64,000 bases of DNA from Calditrichia bacterium. GTDB taxonomy: Bacteria > Calditrichota > Calditrichia > RBG-13-44-9 > J075. Each line of letters opens with the position of its first letter. Position 1 is the first letter of the stretch. This document shows positions 44,832 to 53,686 of the stretch, one piece after another. The translations under genes were made by a program, and so were the position numbers. The stretch spans positions 248,001-312,000 of the forward strand of contig JACKAP010000002.1 in the NCBI GenBank assembly GCA_020635015.1, read 5' to 3'. The notes beneath the pieces were generated by a model. The model was not told where the DNA came from. It saw only the letters and a list, made by a program, of their open reading frames with translations, and did not search any database.

Positions 44832-45437
44832 ATGCATGCGATATTAGCCGGAGTTTTGTTGACAGGGTTGCTCGCACCAGGTTTTGGTGCCGGGAGTCGC
44901 GAGTTGCAGGTGGATACCACAGCAATAGAAAGCTGGACGGCTGTTACCCGCAGCGATACCATGACCGGATCGATTACATTATTTAACGAAGCCCTGAGCA
45001 AGTTGGAATACACCTTGAAAATTATTGCGGAAAAGACCTTCAGCAAGGTATATCTGGTTCAGGATTCCTTGAGCGGTTGGTACGACGGCCGCCTGGGCGT
45101 CAGAGGAAAATTTTATGTCATATCGCACCGCTGGAATAAGCAATCAGGGGAAATCTTGCTTTTCGGTACCGGGAAAATCAAGATCATTCCGGTGCGGATA
45201 CTGATCCGGTTCTCCTACGATGACATCGGCGGGGAAAAGATCATCGGTGCTATCACCATTCATCTCGACAAACGGTTTCCGTTCCTGGAGAGGCTGGTTG
45301 AAAGGGAAGTGCGCAAGACCCTGCGCTATATGCGGATCGCCGGGCAGAATCTGTCGGAAGACCTGGCGCTTCGGGAAGGCTTGCGGAACTGTGGAACGTA
45401 TTCAACTGCGGAAGCGGGAATGCGGAATGTGGAATGA
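44832..45437 (+). CDS. Exported protein of unknown function
   Basis: A 201-residue protein I do not recognise. It has a signal peptide (MHAILAGVLLTGLLAPGFGAG), then a beta-rich region (TMTGSITLFNEALSKLEYTL, SKVYLVQDSLSGWYDG) and a basic stretch toward the end. GGGAGGAGAAA lies directly before the ATG. The open frame upstream of this start only translates repeat DNA. It lies between two YdjM-like genes. Its last dozen codons (AEAGMRNVE) run into word-repeat DNA, so its true end may have been rewritten by the repeat. Confidence 0.5.
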   Translation: MHAILAGVLLTGLLAPGFGAGSRELQVDTTAIESWTAVTRSDTMTGSITLFNEALSKLEYTLKIIAEKTFSKVYLVQDSLSGWYDGRLGVRGKFYVISHRWNKQSGEILLFGTGKIKIIPVRILIRFSYDDIGGEKIIGAITIHLDKRFPFLERLVEREVRKTLRYMRIAGQNLSEDLALREGLRNCGTYSTAEAGMRNVE

Positions 45438-45454
45438 AAAGCGCGAAGAGGAAG

Positions 45455-45685
45455 GGCAAAATGTCATTGGCGCTGCGCGCGTCATTGGGGCTTCGCCCGT
45501 CATTCGCCTGCGGCGTCATTAGCTTTTCGGGCGGAATTTATAGATATTTTCCCGGCGCGCGGAGCGCCAATGACGGCCGAAGGCCCAATGACAGCAAAGC
45601 GAATGACGCCCGAAGGGCAAACATCGTGAGCGCCAGCGAACAAACATCGCGAGCGCAGCGAGCTATCTTCGCTCGCGATGCCGAT
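45455..45685. repeat. GTCATTGG / GCGAAGCC and AAACATCGCGAGC word hairpin
   Basis: GTCATTGGGGCTTCGCCCGTC on the left is mirrored by CCGAAGGCCCAATGAC and CGAAGGGCAAACATCG on the right, matching the elements at 12040 and 61080. It separates two convergent genes. Confidence 0.75.
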
Positions 45686-46313
45686 CCACCCAATATCCCC
45701 ACCCCACCAGCAGCCATTGCGCGAAGCCCGCCAGGGCGATGGCGTTGCTGTCAGCCGGAGGCGGGGGGCCGAAAACGTTGCCGGCATGCACAACTACCAG
45801 AAAGGCGATCAATCCCCAAAAGGCATAGACCCCGATCTTATCCTTCGCCCGGGTTGCTTTGAGATAAAAATAAACCCCCAGCACAAAAATCCCCCCTTCC
45901 AGCAGCAGGGTGCCGGCCATCGAGTTCCACAGTCCCAGCCCCACCTTCATTCCACCGGGATAAAGCGGAAGATCCGGTCGGTGGGTCAGAAAATCGAGGA
46001 TCCAGTGACTCAACACCAGCGCGCCCAGCCACAACGCCCCCGGGCGATCTTTACGCAGCAAATAGTAAATGCCCCCGGTGACGCCGCCCCACAGCAGCCC
46101 GCTCAGTAGGCTGTGCGAAATGGGATAATTCACAAAATTCAGCGGAGTCATCACCGTGTTGCCTGGCTCTACCAATACCGACTCCCACCCCAACAGCAAC
46201 AGCAGCGGCCAGAGCAGATCGACGAACTGCGCTGCGATAAACAGCGTGCCCAAAGATATCTGCGGGGCGACTTTCTTTGCGCCCAAACCAACGCCAAAAT
46301 GGCCAATAAACAT
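45663..46313 (-). CDS. YdjM-like membrane protein 2
   Basis: A 216-residue membrane protein with about six hydrophobic segments. The His/Asp pattern MFIGHFGVGLGAK, PISHSLLSGLLWG and LSHWILDFLTHRPDLP is that of the same metal-dependent hydrolase-like membrane family as the gene at 44081, but the two are only distantly similar. The C-terminus (DRHRERR) is basic, and its coding DNA touches the word-repeat at 45640-45680. The function is not established. Confidence 0.65.
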   Translation of the reverse strand: MFIGHFGVGLGAKKVAPQISLGTLFIAAQFVDLLWPLLLLLGWESVLVEPGNTVMTPLNFVNYPISHSLLSGLLWGGVTGGIYYLLRKDRPGALWLGALVLSHWILDFLTHRPDLPLYPGGMKVGLGLWNSMAGTLLLEGGIFVLGVYFYLKATRAKDKIGVYAFWGLIAFLVVVHAGNVFGPPPPADSNAIALAGFAQWLLVGWGYWVDRHRERR

Positions 46314-46561
46314 GATTTTGTCTCCAAGATAGTAATATTTTCTTAATATAGGGGATTTGAGGAGATTTTCAAAATGGTGTTTATGGTATGCGGGGGCGGA
46401 AGGCGGAGGGCATTCTGAAAGTTATCACATTGCGAGCTAAAGTGAAAAAATAAACAAGCTTAAATTACTTGTTTTCCCATGAAAAGGGCCATACTTTATG
46501 TGCGTTTCCTATAAATAGTTCTCATTCAATATTTTATTTCCATATTATCACAGGAGGTGTT

Positions 46562-47692
46562 ATGGTTATTCTGCGTACAATTAACTTGCTGTTCATAATT
46601 ACCGCTGCGCTGCTTTTGAGCGGTTCGCTGGTGGGGCAATCATCCAGCCGGAACGGGCAATCCGCCACCCCGGCAGTGATCTCATCCAATGGGCACGAGG
46701 CGGGAACGGATTCGCCGCGGGAAAACATCGTGATTCCCCCGACCAGCAATCGCGTAACCGCCGGCGAAGTCGTCACCATCATCGAAAGCCAAAGCGCCAA
46801 TTCCGGTCACGACATGGACCAGGAGTGGCTGACGGTGGCGCTGGCGATGGGATTCCAGGCAACCATCCATCCGCAGACTGCTCTGGATGATATGGCGCTG
46901 CTCGATACCACCGATGTTCTGATCGTCTCCTCCGGGGTCATCGACATCCCGACGCCGCGCCGGGCGATGATCCTCAGTTATCTCAAAACCGGCAAGCCGC
47001 TTTACCTGCAGAACGAATATTTATGCGATTATTCATCCAACCGGCTGTTCGCCGAATTGGTCGATTCCCTGGGCGGAAACGTCACACTGAACGGGACGGT
47101 ATCCGGAGATCTAGACCCGATGAATGTGCTTGGCACATTGGCAACCACCCCCAACCCGGTCGATTCGCTCAGCTACTTCTGGTACGGTTGTCACGGAACC
47201 GGTGACAGTACTACGGTGGTTCCTTTCCTGGAACATATGGGCAATCATTACGGATTCGTTTTTACCCCGCCGGACCCAGGTCATGGCATCATCATCACCA
47301 CCAGCGACCAGGACTGGGTGCGCAACCCGGATGGTTATGCCACGGCGCCCATGCTGCAGGAAAACATTCTCCATTATCTTAACGAGGGCGGCAGTGTCGG
47401 GATCATCGGTTCCGCCGGTACGCCGATCGACGGTTTTGAACTGCAGCAAAACTATCCCAACCCCTTCAACCCCGGTACCACGATCGAATTTACGCTTCCC
47501 AATGCCGACTTCGTAACCCTGAAGGTCTATAATGTCGTCGGGCAGGAAATTGCCACCCTGGTTTCCGGAAAACTACCGGCGGGAATTCACCGCTATACCT
47601 GGAACGCCGGCAATCTGGCGAGCGGGGTGTATCTGTACCGGGTCGAAGCCGGAGGATACTCCCTGGTCCGAAAAGCAATGTTGATGAAATAA
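46562..47692 (+). CDS. Secreted protein with type IX secretion sorting domain (2)
   Basis: A 376-residue exported protein. A signal peptide (MVILRTINLLFIITAALLLSG) is followed by a Rossmann/GATase1-like domain (about residues 60-285: VVTIIESQSANSGHDMDQEW, TTDVLIVSSGV, GKPLYLQNEYL) of unknown activity. The last 85 residues are a T9SS sorting domain (QQNYPNPFNPGTTIEFTLP, VYNVVGQEIATLVSG, SGVYLYRVEAG, RKAMLMK). It shares that tail with the protein at 1573. AGGAGG lies before the ATG. The Aat gene starts nine bases after its stop. Confidence 0.83.
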   Translation: MVILRTINLLFIITAALLLSGSLVGQSSSRNGQSATPAVISSNGHEAGTDSPRENIVIPPTSNRVTAGEVVTIIESQSANSGHDMDQEWLTVALAMGFQATIHPQTALDDMALLDTTDVLIVSSGVIDIPTPRRAMILSYLKTGKPLYLQNEYLCDYSSNRLFAELVDSLGGNVTLNGTVSGDLDPMNVLGTLATTPNPVDSLSYFWYGCHGTGDSTTVVPFLEHMGNHYGFVFTPPDPGHGIIITTSDQDWVRNPDGYATAPMLQENILHYLNEGGSVGIIGSAGTPIDGFELQQNYPNPFNPGTTIEFTLPNADFVTLKVYNVVGQEIATLVSGKLPAGIHRYTWNAGNLASGVYLYRVEAGGYSLVRKAMLMK

Positions 47693-47701
47693 AGAAATGT
47701 T

Positions 47702-48340
47702 ATGATCCGGCAATTCCCTCCCCTTGAATTCGCCGACCCCGAATACGGCCTGCTGGCGATTGGCGGCGACCTGGAGGTGGGCAGCCTGGAACTGGCCTAC
47801 CGCTCCGGCATTTTTCCCTGGCCGGAGCGGGCGGGGCAGATCCTGTGGTTTGCCCCGCCGCAGCGGGCGGTGCTGTTTTTCGAGGAATTCCATATTCCCC
47901 GCCGGCTGCAGCGTCACTTGAGGCATGCCCCCTTCACCTTCCGCATCGACCAGGATTTTCCGGCGGTGATCCGCCACTGCGCCGCCAGCAAGAACCGCGG
48001 CCGGCAGCGCGGCACCTGGATCATTCCCGAGATGATCCCCGCTTACATCGACTTCCATCGCGCCGGTTTTGCGCAAAGCTTTGAGGCCTACAACCCGGCG
48101 GGAAAGCTGGTAGGCGGCCTCTACGGCGTGCGCATCGGGCGCTATTTTGCCGGGGAGAGCATGTTCTATCTGGAAAGCAACGCCTCCAAATTTGCGCTGG
48201 TCAATGCCGTGTCCTACCTCCGCCAGGAAGGCCTGGAATGGATGGATATCCAGATGCTCACCCCCCTGCTGGCACAAATGGGTGCCCGGGAGATTCCTCG
48301 CGATGCCTTCATGAAGCTGTTGCGGGCGGCGCTGGCCTAA
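47702..48340 (+). CDS. aat: Leucyl/phenylalanyl-tRNA-protein transferase
   Basis: A 212-residue enzyme that attaches Leu or Phe to proteins with N-terminal Arg or Lys, marking them for Clp degradation (N-end rule). Family hallmarks are FPPLEFADPEYGLLAIGGDL, YRSGIFPWPE, WFAPPQRAVL, AGKLVGGLYGVRIGRYFAGESMF-type core (GGLYGVRIGRYFAGESMF) and MDIQMLTPLLAQMGAREI. The length is typical. It is followed in the same direction by the HAMP sensor and TrkH genes. Confidence 0.95.
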   Translation: MIRQFPPLEFADPEYGLLAIGGDLEVGSLELAYRSGIFPWPERAGQILWFAPPQRAVLFFEEFHIPRRLQRHLRHAPFTFRIDQDFPAVIRHCAASKNRGRQRGTWIIPEMIPAYIDFHRAGFAQSFEAYNPAGKLVGGLYGVRIGRYFAGESMFYLESNASKFALVNAVSYLRQEGLEWMDIQMLTPLLAQMGAREIPRDAFMKLLRAALA

Positions 48341-48421
48341 TTCCGATTTTTTCAGAATCAACTACCGTTATTTACACGCGACCGGTAAATTGAGGCGCTG
48401 AAAATACATGGAGAGGCCCTG

Positions 48422-49168
48422 ATGAAGTTGCGTTTCAAGATTCTATCCGGATTTTTCGCCCTGGCGCTGATGCTGGCCCTGGCCGGCGTGTGGTCGATTT
48501 ACGAGCTGAACACCATCGGCACGTCCGCCCACGACATGCTGAAAGATAATTACCAGAGCGTTCACGCCGCCAACACCATGCTGGAGGCGCTGGAAAGGGA
48601 AGACAGCGGCATCCTGCTGCTGATGCTGGGCAAATGGGAAGAGGGCCGCCGGATACTGGATTCCGGCGACAGCCTGTTCTGGAGCGGTTTTGACATTGCC
48701 CAGCACAACCTGACCATTCCCGGCGAAAAGCGCTATATCGATATCATTCGCGAAAAATATAATAATTTTAAGCAAGTTTGGGAAAAACCGATTGTATCGA
48801 CTTATAAAGAGCGTAATGTCGACTGGTATTTTGAGAATATTCATGCCGATTTCCTGGCGGTGAAATCGGCCATCAACGATCTTCGGCATATCAACAGCGA
48901 GACCATGTACCGCACCGCCACCTCAATCAAGGACCGCTCCAACCGGGCGGTGATGCCGGGGATCATCGCCATTACCGCGGCGCTGGTCTTCGGATCGCTG
49001 TTCAATTTCTTTATCAACTACTATGTCGTCAATCCCCTGCTGCGCATCAACCGGGCACTGCGTGAGTATCTGCAGGAAGGGCAGCCCCTCGATATCGAAA
49101 TCGAAACCAATGACGAGTTGAAGGAACTCTCCAACCTGCTCAATGCCCTGAGCGCCAGGGCCGACTAA
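48422..49168 (+). CDS. Membrane sensor with four-helix and HAMP domains, no output domain
   Basis: A 248-residue protein: a first membrane helix (ILSGFFALALMLALAGVWSIY), a periplasmic helical domain of about 150 residues with EALEREDSGILLLMLG, a second helix (IIAITAALVFGSLFNFFINYY), then a HAMP domain (VVNPLLRINRALREYLQEG ... NDELKELSNLLNALSAR). It stops right after HAMP: no kinase, methyl-accepting or cyclase domain follows. The layout resembles KinB-type histidine kinases cut short. TrkH starts 12 bases downstream, so it may be a K+ transport regulator. Confidence 0.72.
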   Translation: MKLRFKILSGFFALALMLALAGVWSIYELNTIGTSAHDMLKDNYQSVHAANTMLEALEREDSGILLLMLGKWEEGRRILDSGDSLFWSGFDIAQHNLTIPGEKRYIDIIREKYNNFKQVWEKPIVSTYKERNVDWYFENIHADFLAVKSAINDLRHINSETMYRTATSIKDRSNRAVMPGIIAITAALVFGSLFNFFINYYVVNPLLRINRALREYLQEGQPLDIEIETNDELKELSNLLNALSARAD

Positions 49169-49180
49169 ACGGGAACGCGC

Positions 49181-50635
49181 ATGCGATTGCAAATTGTCTT
49201 CCGCTATTTGGGATTTGTGCTCATTTTGAATGCCCTGGGCATGCTGCTTGCCGCCGGTGTTTCGCTGTATTACCGGGATGAGGCGCTCTACATTCTGCTC
49301 TATAGCGCGATGATCGCCCTGCTCTTTGGGGTATTTCCGCTGTTGTTCGTGCCCCGCCCCGGGCAGATCAGCAACACCGAAGGCCTGATGATCGTGGTGG
49401 CCAGTTGGCTGCTTTCCTGCTTGCTGGGCACCCTTCCCTACATCCTCTGGGGTGGAGAATTCAACTTTAGCAATGCCTGGTTCGAGAGTGTTTCCGGTTA
49501 TACCACCACCGGCTCCACCATTCTCACCGACATCGAAGCGCTGCCCCGGGGATTGTTGTTCTGGCGGGCCGTCACCCACCTGTTGGGGGGAATGGGGATT
49601 ATCGTCTTCGCCCTGTCGGTGATCCCTTTCATGGGCGAGGGGATGAAGGTATTATACCAAAGCGAGATGTCATCCCTGGCGATGGACAATTTCGACCAGC
49701 GCGCCCGGGAGAGTGTGCGCATCCTGGCAAAAGTATATATCGGTCTGACCCTCCTGCAGACCGCGGCGCTGATGTTGTGCGGCCTGGATTTATTCGATGC
49801 CCTGACCCACGCCTTCGCCACCATCGCGACCGGAGGCTTTTCTCCGAAAAATGCCAGCATCGCCTATTACAACAGTGTTGCCGTGGAAACGGTGGTGATG
49901 TTTTTCATGATCGTTTCCGGAATTCATTTTGCGCTGCTGTTTGCGGCTATCTCTGGAAGATTCAAGAATCTCTGGCGCTCTCCCTTCGTGCGTTATTATC
50001 TGCTTGCTCAATTTTTCGGCATTCTGATCGTTGCGATCGACCTGCGCAGCGGCGATTACAACAGTTTTAGCGAAGCGTTGCGCTACGGGGCGTTTCAATT
50101 GCTCTCGGTAGGCACATCCACCGGATTCGCCACCGCCGACAGCGCCGTCTGGCCGCCGCTCTCGCAATTGCTGCTGATCTTCTTTTCCCTCCAGTGCGCC
50201 TGCGCCGGTTCCACCTCCGGGGGGATCAAGGCAGACCGGATCGTGATCACAGCGAAAGCGATCTGGCGGCAGTTCCAGCAGTTGCTGCATCCCCGGGGGG
50301 TGATTCCCTTCACCCTGCAAAACCGCAGCATCAGCCGGGATGTCGCGGAAAACAGCGTGTTATATATTGTGTTCTATCTCTTCATCGTGCTGACCTCCAC
50401 TCTGTTGCTGATCGCGCTCGGCACCAACAGCCTGGAAGCCTTTTCCGGCACGGTCGCGGCCATCGGCAATGTCGGCCCGGGACTGGGCCGGGTCGGCTCC
50501 ACCGGTAATTTCAATCACATCAGCATTGCCGGGAAATGGATTCTGAGCGCGACCATGCTCCTGGGCCGCCTGGAGATCTATGCCCTGGTGATGTTTTTCA
50601 TTCCCCGGCAGTGGCGGGGATATAGCGGCCTTTGA
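49181..50635 (+). CDS. trkH: Potassium uptake membrane subunit TrkH
   Basis: A 484-residue K+ channel-like transporter subunit. The four selectivity loops are visible as SGYTTTGSTIL, IATGGFSPKNAS, VGTSTGFATAD and GNVGPGLG, and the basic RSISRDVAENS-type loop precedes the last repeat. A regulatory TrkA gene is not in the window, as is common for unlinked trkA. It follows the HAMP sensor by 12 bases, so the two are probably cotranscribed. Confidence 0.93.
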   Translation: MRLQIVFRYLGFVLILNALGMLLAAGVSLYYRDEALYILLYSAMIALLFGVFPLLFVPRPGQISNTEGLMIVVASWLLSCLLGTLPYILWGGEFNFSNAWFESVSGYTTTGSTILTDIEALPRGLLFWRAVTHLLGGMGIIVFALSVIPFMGEGMKVLYQSEMSSLAMDNFDQRARESVRILAKVYIGLTLLQTAALMLCGLDLFDALTHAFATIATGGFSPKNASIAYYNSVAVETVVMFFMIVSGIHFALLFAAISGRFKNLWRSPFVRYYLLAQFFGILIVAIDLRSGDYNSFSEALRYGAFQLLSVGTSTGFATADSAVWPPLSQLLLIFFSLQCACAGSTSGGIKADRIVITAKAIWRQFQQLLHPRGVIPFTLQNRSISRDVAENSVLYIVFYLFIVLTSTLLLIALGTNSLEAFSGTVAAIGNVGPGLGRVGSTGNFNHISIAGKWILSATMLLGRLEIYALVMFFIPRQWRGYSGL

Positions 50636-50659
50636 AACCTGACACGGCCGGATCCCTGG

Positions 50660-50850
50660 CAAAATGGTTAATGGTAGATGCTCAATGGTAAGTGGTTAAT
50701 GACTGTCATTGGTCATTGGTTATTGGTTCCTGGCATTTGGTGAAGATGGTTCTTTGCCAGGAACCAATATTGTAATGATATAATGGACAATGTGTATTAT
50801 CAAGGATATATTTACTGCTACCACCCTCACCCCAAATATCCATTTACCAT
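50660..50850. repeat. AATGGTTAATGG / CATTGGTTATTGG word cluster
   Basis: AATGGTTAATGGTAGATGC and GTCATTGGTCATTGGTTATT words with partial complements (CCAGGAACCAATATTG, CATTTACCATC) fill the gap between the convergent TrkH and acyltransferase genes. The arms are less regular than in other hairpins. Confidence 0.6.
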
Positions 50851-51975
50851 CTAATAAACCAACCGCAAAACATAATGATCCTTATCCCCCAAAATCGCCG
50901 TCGAATGCTTCTCGATGGTCAGCGGATAAATAAAATCGGCGCTGCCGCTTCCGAAATCCAGCCGCTTAAGGGGTAACTTCGAGATGTTGGTGACCAGGAT
51001 GCCGGTTTGGGGATCGAAGGGTTTCAGTTGGTCCAATTGCCGGGCGGCAATCAGCGCTTCCAGGTCTTCCAGATATTGGCGGTAAGTGCCGGCATTCACC
51101 GTGGGCATCGCCGCCCGGATTTTCCCGGCCAGCTCTGCAAGACCAGTTTCGATCACTTCGCGGGTTTGCAATGTGATGGTCTTCAGCAGCAGCCCGTTTC
51201 CAAAATAGCGCGGGCCGTAGGCTTTAATCTGCCGGCGCACGTCGATCGGGATGGTCAGTTGAAATTCTGCCTTCCAGGCTTTCCCCGGGAGAGCGGCCAT
51301 CTTTTGGACGAGTTTCGCGCATACCACATCATTGGCGGTGAGCGGCAGGTTCAAATCGGCGGCGGCTTGCGCGACCTGATCGCGCAATGCAGCCCGGGGC
51401 ATGGTTTCGAACTCGATCTGAATTTCTCCCGGCGCAGGCAGCGGTTTCGCCGCGGTTTCCTGGAAATGAAACGCTTTCAGGATGGTCCGGTGATGATGCG
51501 GCCGGTAGAGTCGGCGCATCAGCCGGGTTTTCAGCGGTAGATAGCTTCCCCGGGATACCGCCGCCAGCAGCGACAGAAAATAAAAATAGCTATAGCCGTC
51601 ACCCACCAGGTGCAGCAGTTTGGGAATCAGCACCGTGCCGTTGCGGTAGTGGAGGATCTTCAGGAAAAACAGCTTGTTGGGCGCGAAGGTAACCGAATCG
51701 CGAAATCGGGCGTACATCCCGGCGGCGGGCTCATTCACATCAAAGGTCTGCTCGAGCGCCGCCTCATCCAGATGCTCGGCCTCGGCATATTTCTCAAACT
51801 GAATACTGCCGGCCTGATATTCCCCGAACACCGGCCAGAAATCGGCGGAGAGTTTCCGCAACGCCGCGCGGATGGATTTCGTATTCAGCCGCTGCCGGTA
51901 ATAGATCAGCATCTCGATTGGATAACTACCGTTGGCAAACATGGTGTCGATTGGGGAAATGTAGGTTTTTTTCAT
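50851..51975 (-). CDS. BAHD-like (HxxxD) acyltransferase
   Basis: A 374-residue CoA-dependent acyltransferase-like protein. The HxxxD motif is HLVGDG (His 122, Asp 126), and a DFG motif comes at LDFGSGSADF (Asp 340), the two hallmarks of the BAHD/condensation-type superfamily. The early MYARFRDSVTFAP and the TIPIDVRRQI stretch fit the family. Bacterial members are scattered and often transfer acyl groups to secondary metabolites or lipids; the substrate is unknown. The ATG at 51975 follows AAAGGAG. It is divergent from the cupin remnant/IS region. Confidence 0.78.
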   Translation of the reverse strand: MKKTYISPIDTMFANGSYPIEMLIYYRQRLNTKSIRAALRKLSADFWPVFGEYQAGSIQFEKYAEAEHLDEAALEQTFDVNEPAAGMYARFRDSVTFAPNKLFFLKILHYRNGTVLIPKLLHLVGDGYSYFYFLSLLAAVSRGSYLPLKTRLMRRLYRPHHHRTILKAFHFQETAAKPLPAPGEIQIEFETMPRAALRDQVAQAAADLNLPLTANDVVCAKLVQKMAALPGKAWKAEFQLTIPIDVRRQIKAYGPRYFGNGLLLKTITLQTREVIETGLAELAGKIRAAMPTVNAGTYRQYLEDLEALIAARQLDQLKPFDPQTGILVTNISKLPLKRLDFGSGSADFIYPLTIEKHSTAILGDKDHYVLRLVY

Positions 51976-52067
51976 CGGGTGGAACACTCCTTTGTAGCGA
52001 TATGACGGAGTACTGCATGCCGGTGCTCAAGTTACAGCCAAAAATTTTGGATCGGAATTGGAAATAA

Positions 52068-52397
52068 TTTTGGGATCGATTTTCGCTTTTCATAAAAACT
52101 TCATATTGGCAGGATTCGGCGGTTTTTGAGAATGATCGAATTCGAGTGCTGGAAGTAAGCCTGGTGCCGGGAAATCCCAACATTTCCGGGAATACGACCC
52201 AGCGCGACCGTGGGCTGGCCAAACTGATATATCCCCTCTCGCCTTGCAGCCTGAAGTATTATGATAATTCCGAAAAAAACCAAACGGAAAAATCCTTCCG
52301 CGCAGGTGAAGCATTTTGGGATGCCGCCGGGCCGCAGAAGTTTCAAAACATCGGCAGCGCGAATGCGCAATTTCTGATATTTGAGTTCAAGGAATAA
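52068..52397 (+). pseudogene. Cupin domain remnant
   Basis: The frame open from 52068 reads AVFENDRIRVLEVSLVPG and later RAGEAFWDAAGPQKFQNIG and FLIFEFKE to a TAA at 52395-52397, the pattern of small cupins. There is no ATG, GTG or TTG that would include the conserved start, and the usual metal-binding histidines are missing. It is therefore probably dead. Its stop is four bases before the left end of the insertion sequence. Confidence 0.5.
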
Positions 52398-52401
52398 AAA
52401 A

Positions 52402-53686
52402 GGCGCTATGTCGTTTGGTGTGGGTAATGTCCCCCAAAATTGATAAATTGTCGTCATGAACAGTCAAGAGATCTTTACGATTGCCTTAGGGTTAGAAAAA
52501 CCCTGGGAAGTCACCAAAATCTATTTTCAGACAGCCGGGCAAGTTCGCACGCTGCATATCGATATCGGCTTTGTTCGCGGAAGCCGCTTTCCAGACGCCA
52601 AAGGCGTTCTTTGCCCGGTTCATGATACCCAGGAACGCAGCTGGCGCCACCTGAACTTTTTCGAGCATGAGTGCTATCTGCATTGCCGGGTGCCGCGCAT
52701 CAAGAGTAGTGAAGGCAAGGTGGTGCAGGTTGCGGTGCCCTGGGCCCGTGAAGGCAGTGGTTTCACGCTGCTTTTTGAAGCCTTCGCCATGTGCCTGATC
52801 GAAGGGGAGATGCCGGTGAATAAAGTTGGAGAAACCCTTTCGGAATATCCCAAACGGATCTGGACGATCTTCAACTATTGGCTCAGTATCGCTTATAGCG
52901 AAGCCGATCATTCGGATGTGAAAGACCTTGGGATCGATGAAACCTCCTCGCGCAAAGGGCACCACTATGTTACGGTGGGTGTTGATCTGAAAAAACGCCG
53001 GGTTATTCACGCGAGCGGTGGCAAAGGCGCCGAGAGCGTGGAAGCCATTCGCGATCACCTGGAAAGCAAGGGATGCCCTGCAACCCAAATTGAACAGGTC
53101 TGTATCGACATGTCTCCCGCGTTCATCGACGGGGTAACGAAACAATTTGAAAACGCTGTAATTACCTTTGACCGTTTCCATATCAAACAGCACCTCAACA
53201 AGGCGATGGACGAGGTTCGCAAAAAAGAACGCAAGGAACATGAACTGCTTAAGAATCATAAATATACCTTTTTGAAAAGCAACGGCCACCTTAGCGAACG
53301 GCAAAAAAGAGAGCGGGATGAACTCATCGAATTATTCCCCACATTAGGCGAAGCATATCGTTTCAAAGAACTTTTCGACGACTTCTGGGATATGAAAGAC
53401 CCGCAAGATGCGGAAGCGTTTCTCTGTTATTGGTGCGACATCGTTTCAGAAAGCAACATCTATCCTTTTCATAAGTTCGTCAACCTGTTAAAAGCACATT
53501 GGTCAGGTATTATCAACTACATCAATTCCCGGATCTCAAACGGCATCCTCGAAGGTATCAACAGCAAAATTCAGTTGGCCAAAAAACGGGCAAGAGGATA
53601 CCGGAATATCGACAATTTCATCAACATGATTTACTTTATCGCGGGTAAGCTCGAATTTGATTACCCACACCAAACGACATAGCGCC
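52402..53686 (+). mobile_element. ISL3-type insertion sequence (complete)
   Basis: The element is 1285 bases long, bounded by 27-base perfect inverted repeats (52402-52428 and 53660-53686) starting GGCGCTATGTCGTTTGG. It contains one intact transposase gene whose stop lies within the right repeat. The eight bases flanking each side (ATAAAAAA and GCTTTAAT) do not match, so no target duplication remains, which suggests a deletion next to the element. Confidence 0.9.
52456..53682 (+). CDS. ISL3 family transposase
   Basis: A 408-residue transposase. The DDE catalytic domain shows KDLGIDETSSRKGHHYVT (first Asp), VCIDMSPAFIDGV (second Asp) and SNGILEGINSKIQLAKKRARG (Glu), the ISL3 arrangement. The N-terminal part holds a zinc-finger-like CPVHD ... 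ECYLHC segment. The gene is intact and would be functional. The inverted repeats at both ends fit transposition by this enzyme. Confidence 0.93.
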   Translation: MNSQEIFTIALGLEKPWEVTKIYFQTAGQVRTLHIDIGFVRGSRFPDAKGVLCPVHDTQERSWRHLNFFEHECYLHCRVPRIKSSEGKVVQVAVPWAREGSGFTLLFEAFAMCLIEGEMPVNKVGETLSEYPKRIWTIFNYWLSIAYSEADHSDVKDLGIDETSSRKGHHYVTVGVDLKKRRVIHASGGKGAESVEAIRDHLESKGCPATQIEQVCIDMSPAFIDGVTKQFENAVITFDRFHIKQHLNKAMDEVRKKERKEHELLKNHKYTFLKSNGHLSERQKRERDELIELFPTLGEAYRFKELFDDFWDMKDPQDAEAFLCYWCDIVSESNIYPFHKFVNLLKAHWSGIINYINSRISNGILEGINSKIQLAKKRARGYRNIDNFINMIYFIAGKLEFDYPHQTT

